In this document: piece after piece, positions 1 to 6,299 of the stretch
Layout: each line of letters starts with the position of its first letter
How positions within the stretch are numbered: position 1 is the first letter of the stretch
Source of the DNA: an uncultured Clostridia bacterium
GTDB taxonomy: Bacteria; Bacillota; Clostridia; Lachnospirales; Lachnospiraceae
NCBI GenBank assembly: GCA_947178015.1
Contig: CAMWWW010000095.1
Location: forward strand, 1 to 7,900
Reading direction: 5' to 3'
DNA: 7,900 bases
Notes under the pieces: generated by a model
What the model was told of the DNA's origin: nothing
What the model saw: only the letters and a program-made list of their open reading frames with translations
Databases searched by the model: none
Position numbers and translations under genes: made by a program

Positions 1-32
1 ATATACTATAGTGCAGTGATCCATGGCAGCTA

Positions 33-61
33 TTGACAGCATGGAAATTTAGTGATATGAT
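33..61 (+). promoter_or_regulatory. Sigma-A-type promoter for nifS-nifU
   Basis: A perfect -35 box TTGACA (33-38) is followed by a 17-base spacer and a -10 box TATGAT (56-61), one mismatch from TATAAT. Transcription would be expected to start near base 68, leaving a leader of about 47 bases before the nifS start. Spacing and match are as good as a housekeeping promoter gets, so nifS-nifU is probably well expressed unless repressed. The reading is inferred from consensus alone. Confidence 0.8.
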
Positions 62-70
62 AAATTAAAT

Positions 71-87
71 CCTAGTAAAATACTATG
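71..87 (+). promoter_or_regulatory. Palindrome downstream of the promoter, candidate operator
   Basis: TAGTA (73-77) and TACTA (81-85) form a perfect 5-bp dyad around AAA; the flanking C71 and G87 also pair, with one mismatch between. It begins a few bases past the predicted transcription start, where a repressor would block elongation or open-complex escape. Fe-S operons in Firmicutes are often controlled by Rrf2/IscR-family repressors, but no such gene is in the window and I cannot match this site to a known motif. It could also be a chance AT-rich dyad. Confidence 0.3.
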
Positions 88-104
88 AAATAGCAGGAGG
101 AGTG

Positions 105-119
105 ATGCCAGAATTATGA
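105..119 (+). other. Four-codon leader ORF overlapping nifS start
   Basis: ATG CCA GAA TTA TGA (105-119) encodes MPEL and stops inside the nifS start: the ATG at 116-118 and the TGA at 117-119 share ATGA. The strong AGGAGG (95-100) lies only 4 bases before this ATG but 15 bases before the nifS ATG, so it is slightly short for one and clearly long for the other. Ribosomes could start here and reinitiate at nifS. It could equally be chance, with nifS read directly over a long spacer. Confidence 0.3.
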
Positions 120-1312
120 AAGATATCATATATTTAGATAATGCCGCGACGACACGGATGAGGCCTGCGGTGGCTGACGCGATGCTTCCTTTTTTGATGG
201 AGGAATATGGAAATCCGTCCGCTGTCTACGGACTTGCATCCAAGAGCCGCGCTGCGGTAAATAAGGTGCGTGAGACAATCGCGAGCACGCTTTTTGCAAG
301 ACCAGAGGAGATCTATTTTACAGCCGGAGGGAGCGAGGCGGATAACTGGGCACTGAAGGCAGTATTTGAGGCGAACAGGAATAAGGGAAATCATATTATT
401 ACAACAAAGATTGAGCATCACGCCGTACTTCATACTTGTCAGTATCTGGAAAGTTTGGGATGTGAAGTGACATATCTCAATGTGGATGAAAATGGCAGGG
501 TTCGTTTAGAGGAGCTTGTGCACGCAATCCGTCCAACCACGATACTTATATCTGTAATGGCTGCAAATAATGAGATTGGCACGTTGGAGCCGCTGAAGGA
601 GATTGGTGAGATAGCAAAACAACACCATATTTATTTTCATACAGATGCCGTACAGGCATATGGACAGATACCAATCTCTGTGGAGGAATGTCATATCGAT
701 CTATTAAGTGCCAGCGGGCATAAGTTAAATGGACCGAAGGGAGTTGGTTTTCTTTATATTCGCAAGGGAGTGAAGATAGCCTCCTTTCTTCATGGAGGAG
801 CGCAGGAGCGTGGACGGCGTGCTGGTACGGAGAATGTACCGGGAATTATTGGTTTTGGCAAAGCGGTGGAGCTTGCTTTTGAGGATATGGAGGAGAGGCG
901 GCAAAAAGAGACTGAGCTTCGAGAGTATCTGATAGAAAGAGTGATGTCGGAGATCCCATATGTGAGAGTGAATGGAGACAGAAAGAACCGGCTTCCCAAT
1001 AATGTGAATTTCAGCTTCCAGTTTATCGAGGGAGAATCTCTGCTGATTATGCTGGATATGAAACATATCTGTGCTTCCAGCGGTTCTGCCTGCACCTCTG
1101 GTTCGCTGGACCCTTCTCATGTGCTGCTTGCGATTGGGCTTCCGCATGAAATTGCACATGGCTCACTCCGCCTGACGCTTGGTTATGAAACAACAAGGGA
1201 AGAGCTTGATGAAACGGTGGAGGCAATCAAAGAGATAGTGGGAAAGCTTCGCGATATGTCGCCGCTTTATGAAGATTTTATAAGAAAACATGCAGAACGA
1301 GAAGAACAATAG
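116..1312 (+). CDS. nifS: Cysteine desulfurase, NifS/IscS family
   Basis: This 398-residue PLP enzyme converts L-cysteine to L-alanine and leaves a persulfide on its own cysteine for Fe-S cluster assembly and tRNA thiolation; it is cytosolic. The N-terminus MKDIIYLDNAATT is the classic family start. The cofactor lysine is K203 in SGHKLNGPKG, with H101/H102 of IEHHAVL and D177 of HTDAVQ in the PLP pocket, and RRAGTEN at 234-240. The catalytic cysteine is C326 in SSGSACTSGS, the group I (NifS/IscS) long-loop form rather than the SufS form. Length matches the family. The start at 116 fits the protein, although the nearest AGGAGG is 15 bases upstream. It sits 12 bases before nifU, so the two are almost certainly one operon under the promoter at 33-61. 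Whether the family name should be NifS or IscS cannot be settled here. Confidence 0.96.
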   Translation: MKDIIYLDNAATTRMRPAVADAMLPFLMEEYGNPSAVYGLASKSRAAVNKVRETIASTLFARPEEIYFTAGGSEADNWALKAVFEANRNKGNHIITTKIEHHAVLHTCQYLESLGCEVTYLNVDENGRVRLEELVHAIRPTTILISVMAANNEIGTLEPLKEIGEIAKQHHIYFHTDAVQAYGQIPISVEECHIDLLSASGHKLNGPKGVGFLYIRKGVKIASFLHGGAQERGRRAGTENVPGIIGFGKAVELAFEDMEERRQKETELREYLIERVMSEIPYVRVNGDRKNRLPNNVNFSFQFIEGESLLIMLDMKHICASSGSACTSGSLDPSHVLLAIGLPHEIAHGSLRLTLGYETTREELDETVEAIKEIVGKLRDMSPLYEDFIRKHAEREEQ

Positions 1313-1324
1313 AAAGGAATTACT

Positions 1325-1759
1325 ATGTACTCAGAAAAAGTGATGGACCATTTTCAAAATCCGCGGAATGTAGGAGAGATAGAACACGCGAGCGGAGTGG
1401 GCACAGTGGGCAACGCAAAATGCGGAGATATTATGCGGATTTATTTGGATATTGACGAGAATCAGGTAATACGAGATGCAAAGTTTAAAACCTTTGGTTG
1501 CGGGGCAGCGATAGCGACCAGCAGCATGGCGACAGAGCTGGTAAAAGGAAAAACGGTACAAGAAGCACTTGCCATTACCAATAAGGCGGTTATGGAGGCG
1601 CTTGATGGACTGCCTCCGGTAAAGGTACACTGTTCTTTGTTGGCGGAGGAAGCCATTCATGCCTCCCTGTGGGATTATGCGCAGAAGAATCATATTACAA
1701 TAGAAGGGCTTGAGGAGCCTAAGAAGGATATCCATGAAGAGGAGGAGCTGCCTGAGTGA
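1325..1759 (+). CDS. nifU: Fe-S cluster scaffold, NifU N-terminal/IscU type
   Basis: This is a 144-residue standalone U-type scaffold on which Fe-S clusters are built from NifS sulfur before transfer to apoproteins. The three cluster cysteines are present: C33 in GNAKCGD, C59 in FGCGAAIA and C103 in VHCSLLAEEAI, with the conserved D35 and H102. It lacks the ferredoxin-like and C-terminal Nfu domains of full NifU, so it is closer to IscU in architecture. The last 15 or so residues form an acidic tail. The ribosome site AAAGGAA (1313-1319) lies 5 bases before the ATG, and the gene follows nifS by 12 bases, consistent with an enzyme-scaffold operon. Its stop codon lies in the loop of a 17-bp hairpin. 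The zinc-binding SufU type is a less likely alternative given the NifS-type partner. Confidence 0.93.
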   Translation: MYSEKVMDHFQNPRNVGEIEHASGVGTVGNAKCGDIMRIYLDIDENQVIRDAKFKTFGCGAAIATSSMATELVKGKTVQEALAITNKAVMEALDGLPPVKVHCSLLAEEAIHASLWDYAQKNHITIEGLEEPKKDIHEEEELPE

Positions 1760-1777
1760 GTCGGGCGGCTCTTCTTC
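1739..1777 (+). terminator. 17-bp hairpin enclosing the nifU stop codon
   Basis: Bases 1739-1755 pair continuously with 1761-1777 (17 bp, four G-U wobbles) around the 5-base loop GTGAG. The nifU TGA (1757-1759) is in the loop and the last codons form the left arm. The stem is stable enough to act in RNA, but no T-run follows (next bases are GTACAG), so classical intrinsic termination is doubtful. It could be a processing or stability element that protects the nifSU message 3' end, or part of a larger structured gap. Confidence 0.5.
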
Positions 1778-1782
1778 GTACA

Positions 1783-1824
1783 GACTCGTGCTGAGGAAAT
1801 AAACGCTAAAGCGGTGCATGAGTC
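1783..1824 (+). repeat. Second hairpin in nifU-mnmA gap
   Basis: GACTCGTGC (1783-1791) pairs with GCATGAGTC (1816-1824), 9 bp with one G-U. Inside, CGCT (1804-1807) and AGCG (1810-1813) form a small nested dyad. It begins 6 bases after the stop-codon hairpin, so the two would stack as a tandem structured block. Nothing here matches a riboswitch or T-box that I recognise. It may be a fragment of a dispersed intergenic repeat. Confidence 0.45.
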
Positions 1825-1935
1825 GCGAATAGATCAGGCGATAGAAAAATGTTTTCTTATGAGGTATGGGAAAAGATCGATTTCTCAAAAAGTTGTATTC
1901 TGGCGTAATATAAGAAAATTGTCTTGTAAAATAAC
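1825..1935. other. Rest of nifU-mnmA gap, AT-rich, no gene
   Basis: This is the remainder of the 254-base gap between nifU and mnmA. It is AT-rich and contains a small AGAAAA-ATG-TTTTCT dyad (1843-1857). I see no reading frame with a ribosome site, no tRNA fold and no convincing -35 box apart from the promoter that follows. Confidence 0.5.
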
Positions 1936-1936
1936 A

Positions 1937-1965
1937 TGGTAAATCTAACCGATCTATGCTATACT
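1937..1965 (+). promoter_or_regulatory. Extended -10 promoter for mnmA
   Basis: TG-N-TATACT lies at 1957-1965, an extended -10 box with TATACT at 1960-1965. The -35 position, 17 bases upstream (TGGTAA, 1937-1942), is poor, which is normal for extended -10 promoters. Transcription would begin near 1972, giving a leader of about 40 bases. This places the ATG at 1936 upstream of the transcript and so supports the mnmA start at 2014. Confidence 0.6.
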
Positions 1966-2001
1966 GTTATACAGAAGGGTTATCGGCGAAATATTGTTTG
2001 T

Positions 2002-2006
2002 AAGGA
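2002..2006 (+). promoter_or_regulatory. Ribosome binding site deciding the mnmA start
   Basis: AAGGA lies 7 bases before the ATG at 2014. The upstream in-frame ATG at 1936 has no purine-rich site in front of it and lies within the promoter, so this site selects the shorter protein. Confidence 0.75.
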
Positions 2007-2013
2007 TGGCGTT

Positions 2014-3081
2014 ATGGAGAAGAAAAAAGTAGTGGTCGGCATGTCAGGGGGAGTGGATTCTTCTGTTGCTGCGTATTTGCTGAAGGAGCAAGGGTTTGAA
2101 GTGATTGGAGTGACCATGCAGCTTTGGCAGGGGGAGAATTCTGACGCGGAGGATGCCTGCTGCGGGCTTTTGGCTGTGGAAGATGCCAGAAGAGTGGCAG
2201 AGATGCTTGAAATTCCGCACTATGTGATGAATTTTAAGGAGGAGTTTCAAAAATCTGTTGTGGATTATTTTGTGGCTGAGTACTGTGCGGGGAGGACGCC
2301 GAATCCCTGTATTGCCTGTAATCGTTATATTAAGTGGGAGGCGTTGCTAAATAGGAGTCTTGCCATTGGCGCAGATTATATTGCCACAGGGCATTATGCG
2401 AGGGTGGAAAAGCTTCCCAATGGCAGGTACAGCATACGCAGGGCAGCTACGGCACAAAAGGATCAGACGTATGCACTGTATAATTTGACGCAGGAGCAGC
2501 TTTCCCGCACTCTTTTTCCGGTGGGGGATTATGAGAAAGCGAAGATACGTCAGATAGCAGAAGAGATTGGTCTTAAAGTGGCGCACAAGCCTGACAGTCA
2601 GGAGATATGTTTTGTGCCAGATCAGGATTATGCCGGATTTATTGAGAGAAGTGTGGGGAAAAAGTTACCAGAGGGAAATTTTGTGACGCCAGAGGGCGAG
2701 ATCATTGGAACACATAGGGGGATTATCCATTATACGGTTGGACAGAGAAAGGGACTGAATCTTTCTCTGGGGTACCCGGTGTTTGTGCTGGCGATACGCC
2801 CAGAAACCAATGAGGTGGTAATTGGAGATGGGACGCAGGTTTATTCGGAATGTGTGACGGCAAATAGGCTGAATTTTATGGCGGAGGCGGCAGTTGCAGA
2901 TGGGATGAGGGCTGTCGGAAAGATACGCTATAACCATAAGGGGGCACCGTGTCGTCTGTATCAAAGAGAACAGGATAGCTTGGAATGTATTTTTGATGAG
3001 CCGCAGCGGGCTGTGACGCCCGGACAGGCATTGGTATTGTATTATGGCGAGCATGTGCTTGCCGGAGGGACGATAATATAG
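2014..3081 (+). CDS. mnmA: tRNA-specific 2-thiouridylase MnmA
   Basis: MnmA adenylates U34 of tRNA(Glu), tRNA(Gln) and tRNA(Lys) and replaces its 2-oxygen with sulfur, giving s2U. The 355-residue protein opens MEKKKVVVGMSGGVDSS with the PP-loop ATP motif at 11-17. TPNPCIACNRYIKW carries C99 and C102; the partner cysteine is C199 in SQEICF. ATGHYAR (124-130), KDQTYALY (149-156) and HYTVGQRKGL (239-248) are further conserved blocks, followed by the C-terminal barrel. Length is normal. An in-frame ATG at 1936 would add 26 unconserved residues but lies in the promoter; the start at 2014 has AAGGA before it. E. coli has Asp at position 99, so this is the three-cysteine form. Tus relay proteins are not seen; nifS directly upstream is a plausible sulfur donor. 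The SNF2 gene starts 1 base after the stop. Confidence 0.95.
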   Translation: MEKKKVVVGMSGGVDSSVAAYLLKEQGFEVIGVTMQLWQGENSDAEDACCGLLAVEDARRVAEMLEIPHYVMNFKEEFQKSVVDYFVAEYCAGRTPNPCIACNRYIKWEALLNRSLAIGADYIATGHYARVEKLPNGRYSIRRAATAQKDQTYALYNLTQEQLSRTLFPVGDYEKAKIRQIAEEIGLKVAHKPDSQEICFVPDQDYAGFIERSVGKKLPEGNFVTPEGEIIGTHRGIIHYTVGQRKGLNLSLGYPVFVLAIRPETNEVVIGDGTQVYSECVTANRLNFMAEAAVADGMRAVGKIRYNHKGAPCRLYQREQDSLECIFDEPQRAVTPGQALVLYYGEHVLAGGTII

Positions 3082-3082
3082 A

Positions 3083-6000
3083 ATGTTTACATTGGAAACA
3101 ATTAGCAGGAGGTGTTTGGGACAGGATGAGTATATGGCGGGGCAGGCGCTTGTGCCTGATACCGAGCTTGACGCGGTGCAAAGCTTCTGGAAGGGAGAGG
3201 TGACATTAAAGGCACATGTCAAGGAAGGGGAGAGTTGTTATGAGGTGAGGTTAAGCCTTTTAAATGGAGATTTTCATAGCTGGCATTGTAGCTGTATGGC
3301 GTGTCGCTCAGGATTGTGTCGCCATATCGTGGCTGTTTCCATAGCCTATTACTCTATGATTAGCCGGAAAAGACAGCCGGAGCTTACGACCTCTCCGGCG
3401 CTGCAGAAAATATTAAAGGAGTATGGGGAGCAGGGAATCACAGAGTTAATGCAGACACAGCACGAGGGAAGAGTAAGGCTGATGCCGATACTCCGCATGG
3501 GAAATGGAAAGGCAACGGTGAGTTTTCGCATTGGCAGTTCCAGTAAATCCTATATACTCAAGGATCTGGCAGAATTTTATTTTCGCATGAAAGCGAAGGA
3601 AACGGCGCGGTATGGCAAATTTTTAAATTTGGTTCATGCAAGGTGGAATTTTGAAGAGGATAATCAGCCGGTGCTTCTTTGGGTTATGGAGATGGTGGAG
3701 AGGGAGCTTCGCTATTATCGTCAGTATCATCCCTATATTCCAGAAACAGGATTGAAATGCAGAGAGCTTTGTCTTTCAGGAGAGATGGCGGATCGGCTGT
3801 TGGCTTTGTATCTAGGTGGAAGGATTGAAATTGTGGACGGCGCTGGTCATGAATATATGGCGGAAATTGTGGAGGATGATCCAAAATTACATCTTCACCT
3901 AACGAGGGAGCAGGGCGGCTATCGATTTTCTATGGACGAGATCGTGACAGTGATAGAGGGAGATAGGCGGCTGTATGTGGTGGAGGCTGGCAGAATAGAT
4001 TGTACCAGTTATGCGTTCACTATGGCAATGAGAGCCTTTTTAAGAGAGGCTGGCAGGATGGGAAAGAAGATTTCCTATGAAATTAGCAGGCATGATATGC
4101 CCAAGCTGTGCGGTCAGCTTCTGCCGCGCATTATGGATTATGTGGAGTTAGATGCCGGCGAGATTAATCTTGCCCCCTATACACCGAAGCCCGTAAAAGT
4201 GGAATTTTCTTTTGACGTCTGTGAAGATGGGGCTGTTGCCTGTGAGGAAAAGCTTCATTACGAGGATTTTTCTTTCAATCCAGTGAAGGGAAGCAGCGTT
4301 CCTGTGCATATATGTAGAGATTATCCCGGAGAATATAGAATTCGTCAGACGGTGGAGCAATATTTTAAGTATTATGATTTGGACAGCGGGAAGCTTTTGT
4401 TGTATAATGAAGAGGAGATATTTCGTCTTTTGGACGAGGGCATGGATCAATTCATGCAGCTTGGGGAGGTATATCTGTCAGAGGCATTTAAGGCTGTTCG
4501 CATACTGCCATCGCCAAGGTTTTCTTTGGGAGTGTCCGTGGAGGGAGATAAGCTGGATCTTTCGATAGATACCGGGGATTTTCAGAAGGAGGAGCTGGAG
4601 GGGTTATTAAAAAACTATCGTTTAAAAAAGAAGTATTATCGTCTGAAAAAAGGAGAGTTTGTAAGAATCGAGGACACGGAGCTGGCAGTATTTTTTGAGC
4701 TGGCAAAAGGGCTTAAGCTCTCAGCGGGGGATCTAGCGAAAAAAAGGCTTTTGGTTCCCAGCTACCGCGCTATGTATTTGGATGAGGTGCTTGGCGAGCA
4801 TAGGGCGATAAAAAGTGAAGAATTTAAGCGTTTGATCCTTGCCTGCGGGGAAGTTGGCGGCGAGGAGAAAGCGCCGGAGGGATTTGCGGGAACCTTAAGA
4901 GGGTATCAGGAAGCTGGGTTTCGCTGGCTGAAAGCTCTGAGCCAGTGCGGCTTTGGAGGGATATTGGCAGATGAGATGGGACTTGGAAAGACCATACAGG
5001 TCATCGCGCTATTGCTGTCTGTGAGGAAGGAGCTTGAGAAGCCCGCATTGATAATCTGTCCAGCATCCTTACTTTATAATTGGGAGAATGAGCTGCATCG
5101 CTTTGCGCCGGAGCTTGCTGTGCTGGCGGTCAGCGGAAGCGAGAAGGAACGAAAACAAAGCTTTGCCAAGCAGGGGGTGCAGATTTATATCACCTCCTAC
5201 GATTTACTTCGGCGCGACATTGCGCAATATATCGAGAAAGAGTTTTCTTATCAGATTATCGATGAAGCACAAGTAATTAAAAATCATTCCACGCAGGGAG
5301 CAAGGGCGGTGAAGGCGATCCGTGCAGATCATCGTTTTGCATTGACAGGAACACCGATAGAGAATCGGTTATCTGAGCTGTGGAGCATTTTTGATTATCT
5401 GATGAAAGGATATCTGTACTCTTACTCTTATTTTAGAGAAGAGCTTGAGATTCCCATAGTAAAAAATAAAGACAGCAGGGCAGAAAAACGCCTTCAGATG
5501 CTAATCAAACCATTTGTGTTAAGACGCTTAAAGCAAGATGTGCTGAAGGAGCTGCCAGAAAAGCTGGAAACGGTGGTATATTCCCGCATGGAGGGAGAAC
5601 AAGACATGCTATATCGGGCGTATGCCGCCAAGGTGAGAGAAGAGGTGTGTTATCGTACACCAGAGGAGTATCAACAAGGAAAAATTCAGATATTGGCAGC
5701 GCTGACACGGCTGCGGCAGATCTGCTGCGATCCGGCGCTGTGTTATGATAATTATAGAGGAGGCTCCGCAAAGCTTGACACTCTGCTGGAGCTTATGGAA
5801 GAGGGAATAGGTGCAGGACATCGTTTTCTAGTATTTTCTCAATTTACATCCATGCTGGATAGAATCAGGCAGGAGCTAGAAAAAAGGAATATAACGTCGT
5901 TTCGCTTAACCGGAGCGACGCCAAAAGCGGATAGGCTTTCCTTGTCAGAGCGCTTTAATGCCGGGGAGAGAGATGCATTTTTAATATCCTTAAAGGCAGG

Positions 6001-6283
6001 CGGTACAGGACTTAACCTGACAGGAGCCGATATGGTGATTCACTATGATCCATGGTGGAATCTAGCTGCACAGAATCAGGCAACAGACCGCGCTCACCGA
6101 ATTGGGCAGACACAGAAGGTGACAGTGATAAAGCTGGTGGCACAAGGAACCATAGAGGAGGCAATTATCCGGCTTCAGGAAAACAAGCGCAAGCTTGCGG
6201 AGAAGATTATTGGAGGGGCAGAAAGCGGACTTTCTTCTGTAACACAGGAGGAGCTGCTTGAAATATTAAATGCAATATCATAA
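3083..6283 (+). CDS. SWIM zinc-finger SNF2-family ATPase/helicase
   Basis: This is a 1066-residue SF2 ATPase of the bacterial SNF2 type, expected to translocate on duplex nucleic acid and displace proteins; the substrate is unknown. A SWIM zinc motif lies at C69, C71, C79 and H81. Roughly 130-590 matches in position the poorly conserved SNF2-associated region. The ATPase follows: LRGYQEAGFRWL (605-616), motif I DEMGLGKT (630-637, K636), Ia at 655-667, motif II DEAQ (727-730), motif III LTGTPIEN (754-761), FLVFSQFTSMLD (915-926), motif V KAGGTGLNLT (971-980) and motif VI DRAHRIGQ (1002-1009) with R1003 and R1006. All motifs are intact. It starts 1 base after mnmA with GGAGG 14 bases upstream, suggesting translational coupling. 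A second AGGAGGTG (3107-3114) lies inside the gene but is poorly spaced for TTG at 3116 or ATG at 3134. No methylase, nuclease or other defence partner is nearby. Confidence 0.93.
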   Translation: MFTLETISRRCLGQDEYMAGQALVPDTELDAVQSFWKGEVTLKAHVKEGESCYEVRLSLLNGDFHSWHCSCMACRSGLCRHIVAVSIAYYSMISRKRQPELTTSPALQKILKEYGEQGITELMQTQHEGRVRLMPILRMGNGKATVSFRIGSSSKSYILKDLAEFYFRMKAKETARYGKFLNLVHARWNFEEDNQPVLLWVMEMVERELRYYRQYHPYIPETGLKCRELCLSGEMADRLLALYLGGRIEIVDGAGHEYMAEIVEDDPKLHLHLTREQGGYRFSMDEIVTVIEGDRRLYVVEAGRIDCTSYAFTMAMRAFLREAGRMGKKISYEISRHDMPKLCGQLLPRIMDYVELDAGEINLAPYTPKPVKVEFSFDVCEDGAVACEEKLHYEDFSFNPVKGSSVPVHICRDYPGEYRIRQTVEQYFKYYDLDSGKLLLYNEEEIFRLLDEGMDQFMQLGEVYLSEAFKAVRILPSPRFSLGVSVEGDKLDLSIDTGDFQKEELEGLLKNYRLKKKYYRLKKGEFVRIEDTELAVFFELAKGLKLSAGDLAKKRLLVPSYRAMYLDEVLGEHRAIKSEEFKRLILACGEVGGEEKAPEGFAGTLRGYQEAGFRWLKALSQCGFGGILADEMGLGKTIQVIALLLSVRKELEKPALIICPASLLYNWENELHRFAPELAVLAVSGSEKERKQSFAKQGVQIYITSYDLLRRDIAQYIEKEFSYQIIDEAQVIKNHSTQGARAVKAIRADHRFALTGTPIENRLSELWSIFDYLMKGYLYSYSYFREELEIPIVKNKDSRAEKRLQMLIKPFVLRRLKQDVLKELPEKLETVVYSRMEGEQDMLYRAYAAKVREEVCYRTPEEYQQGKIQILAALTRLRQICCDPALCYDNYRGGSAKLDTLLELMEEGIGAGHRFLVFSQFTSMLDRIRQELEKRNITSFRLTGATPKADRLSLSERFNAGERDAFLISLKAGGTGLNLTGADMVIHYDPWWNLAAQNQATDRAHRIGQTQKVTVIKLVAQGTIEEAIIRLQENKRKLAEKIIGGAESGLSSVTQEELLEILNAIS

Positions 6284-6284
6284 T

Positions 6285-6290
6285 AGGAGG
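6285..6290 (+). promoter_or_regulatory. Ribosome binding site deciding the pfp start
   Basis: A perfect AGGAGG begins 2 bases after the SNF2 stop codon and 9 bases before the ATG at 6300. An in-frame ATG at 6270 inside the SNF2 gene has no such site, and its extra ten residues are unlike the family, so translation starts at 6300. Confidence 0.85.
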
Positions 6291-6299
6291 ATTTTACAA

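Noticed and set aside
1..32. Tail of an upstream Rrf2 regulator gene
   Set aside because: All three + frames are closed by stops within a short distance and none of the short peptides can be recognised as a family C-terminus.
1331..1888. 185-codon open frame on the - strand across nifU
   Set aside because: It is antisense to a clearly recognised gene, has no family resemblance and no ribosome site; it is a by-product of nifU codon use.
1936..2013. Longer MnmA with an N-terminal extension from the ATG at 1936
   Set aside because: The extra 26 residues have no family counterpart, there is no ribosome site before that ATG, and an extended -10 promoter lies downstream of it.
1760..2013. T-box or known riboswitch upstream of mnmA
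   Set aside because: The predicted mnmA transcript starts near 1972, leaving only about 40 bases of leader, and no conserved T-box or aptamer core is seen.
2665..3222. 185-codon open frame on the - strand across the mnmA/SNF2 junction
   Set aside because: It lies opposite two well supported genes, and its translation is rich in Cys, His, Pro and Ser with no recognisable motifs.
3083..6283. SNF2 helicase as part of a DISARM-like or other defence system
   Set aside because: No methyltransferase, phospholipase D, nuclease or DrmA/B-like gene is present, and all neighbours are housekeeping genes.
6270..6299. Longer Pfp starting inside the SNF2 gene
   Set aside because: No ribosome site precedes it, while a perfect AGGAGG precedes the ATG at 6300, where the family sequence begins.
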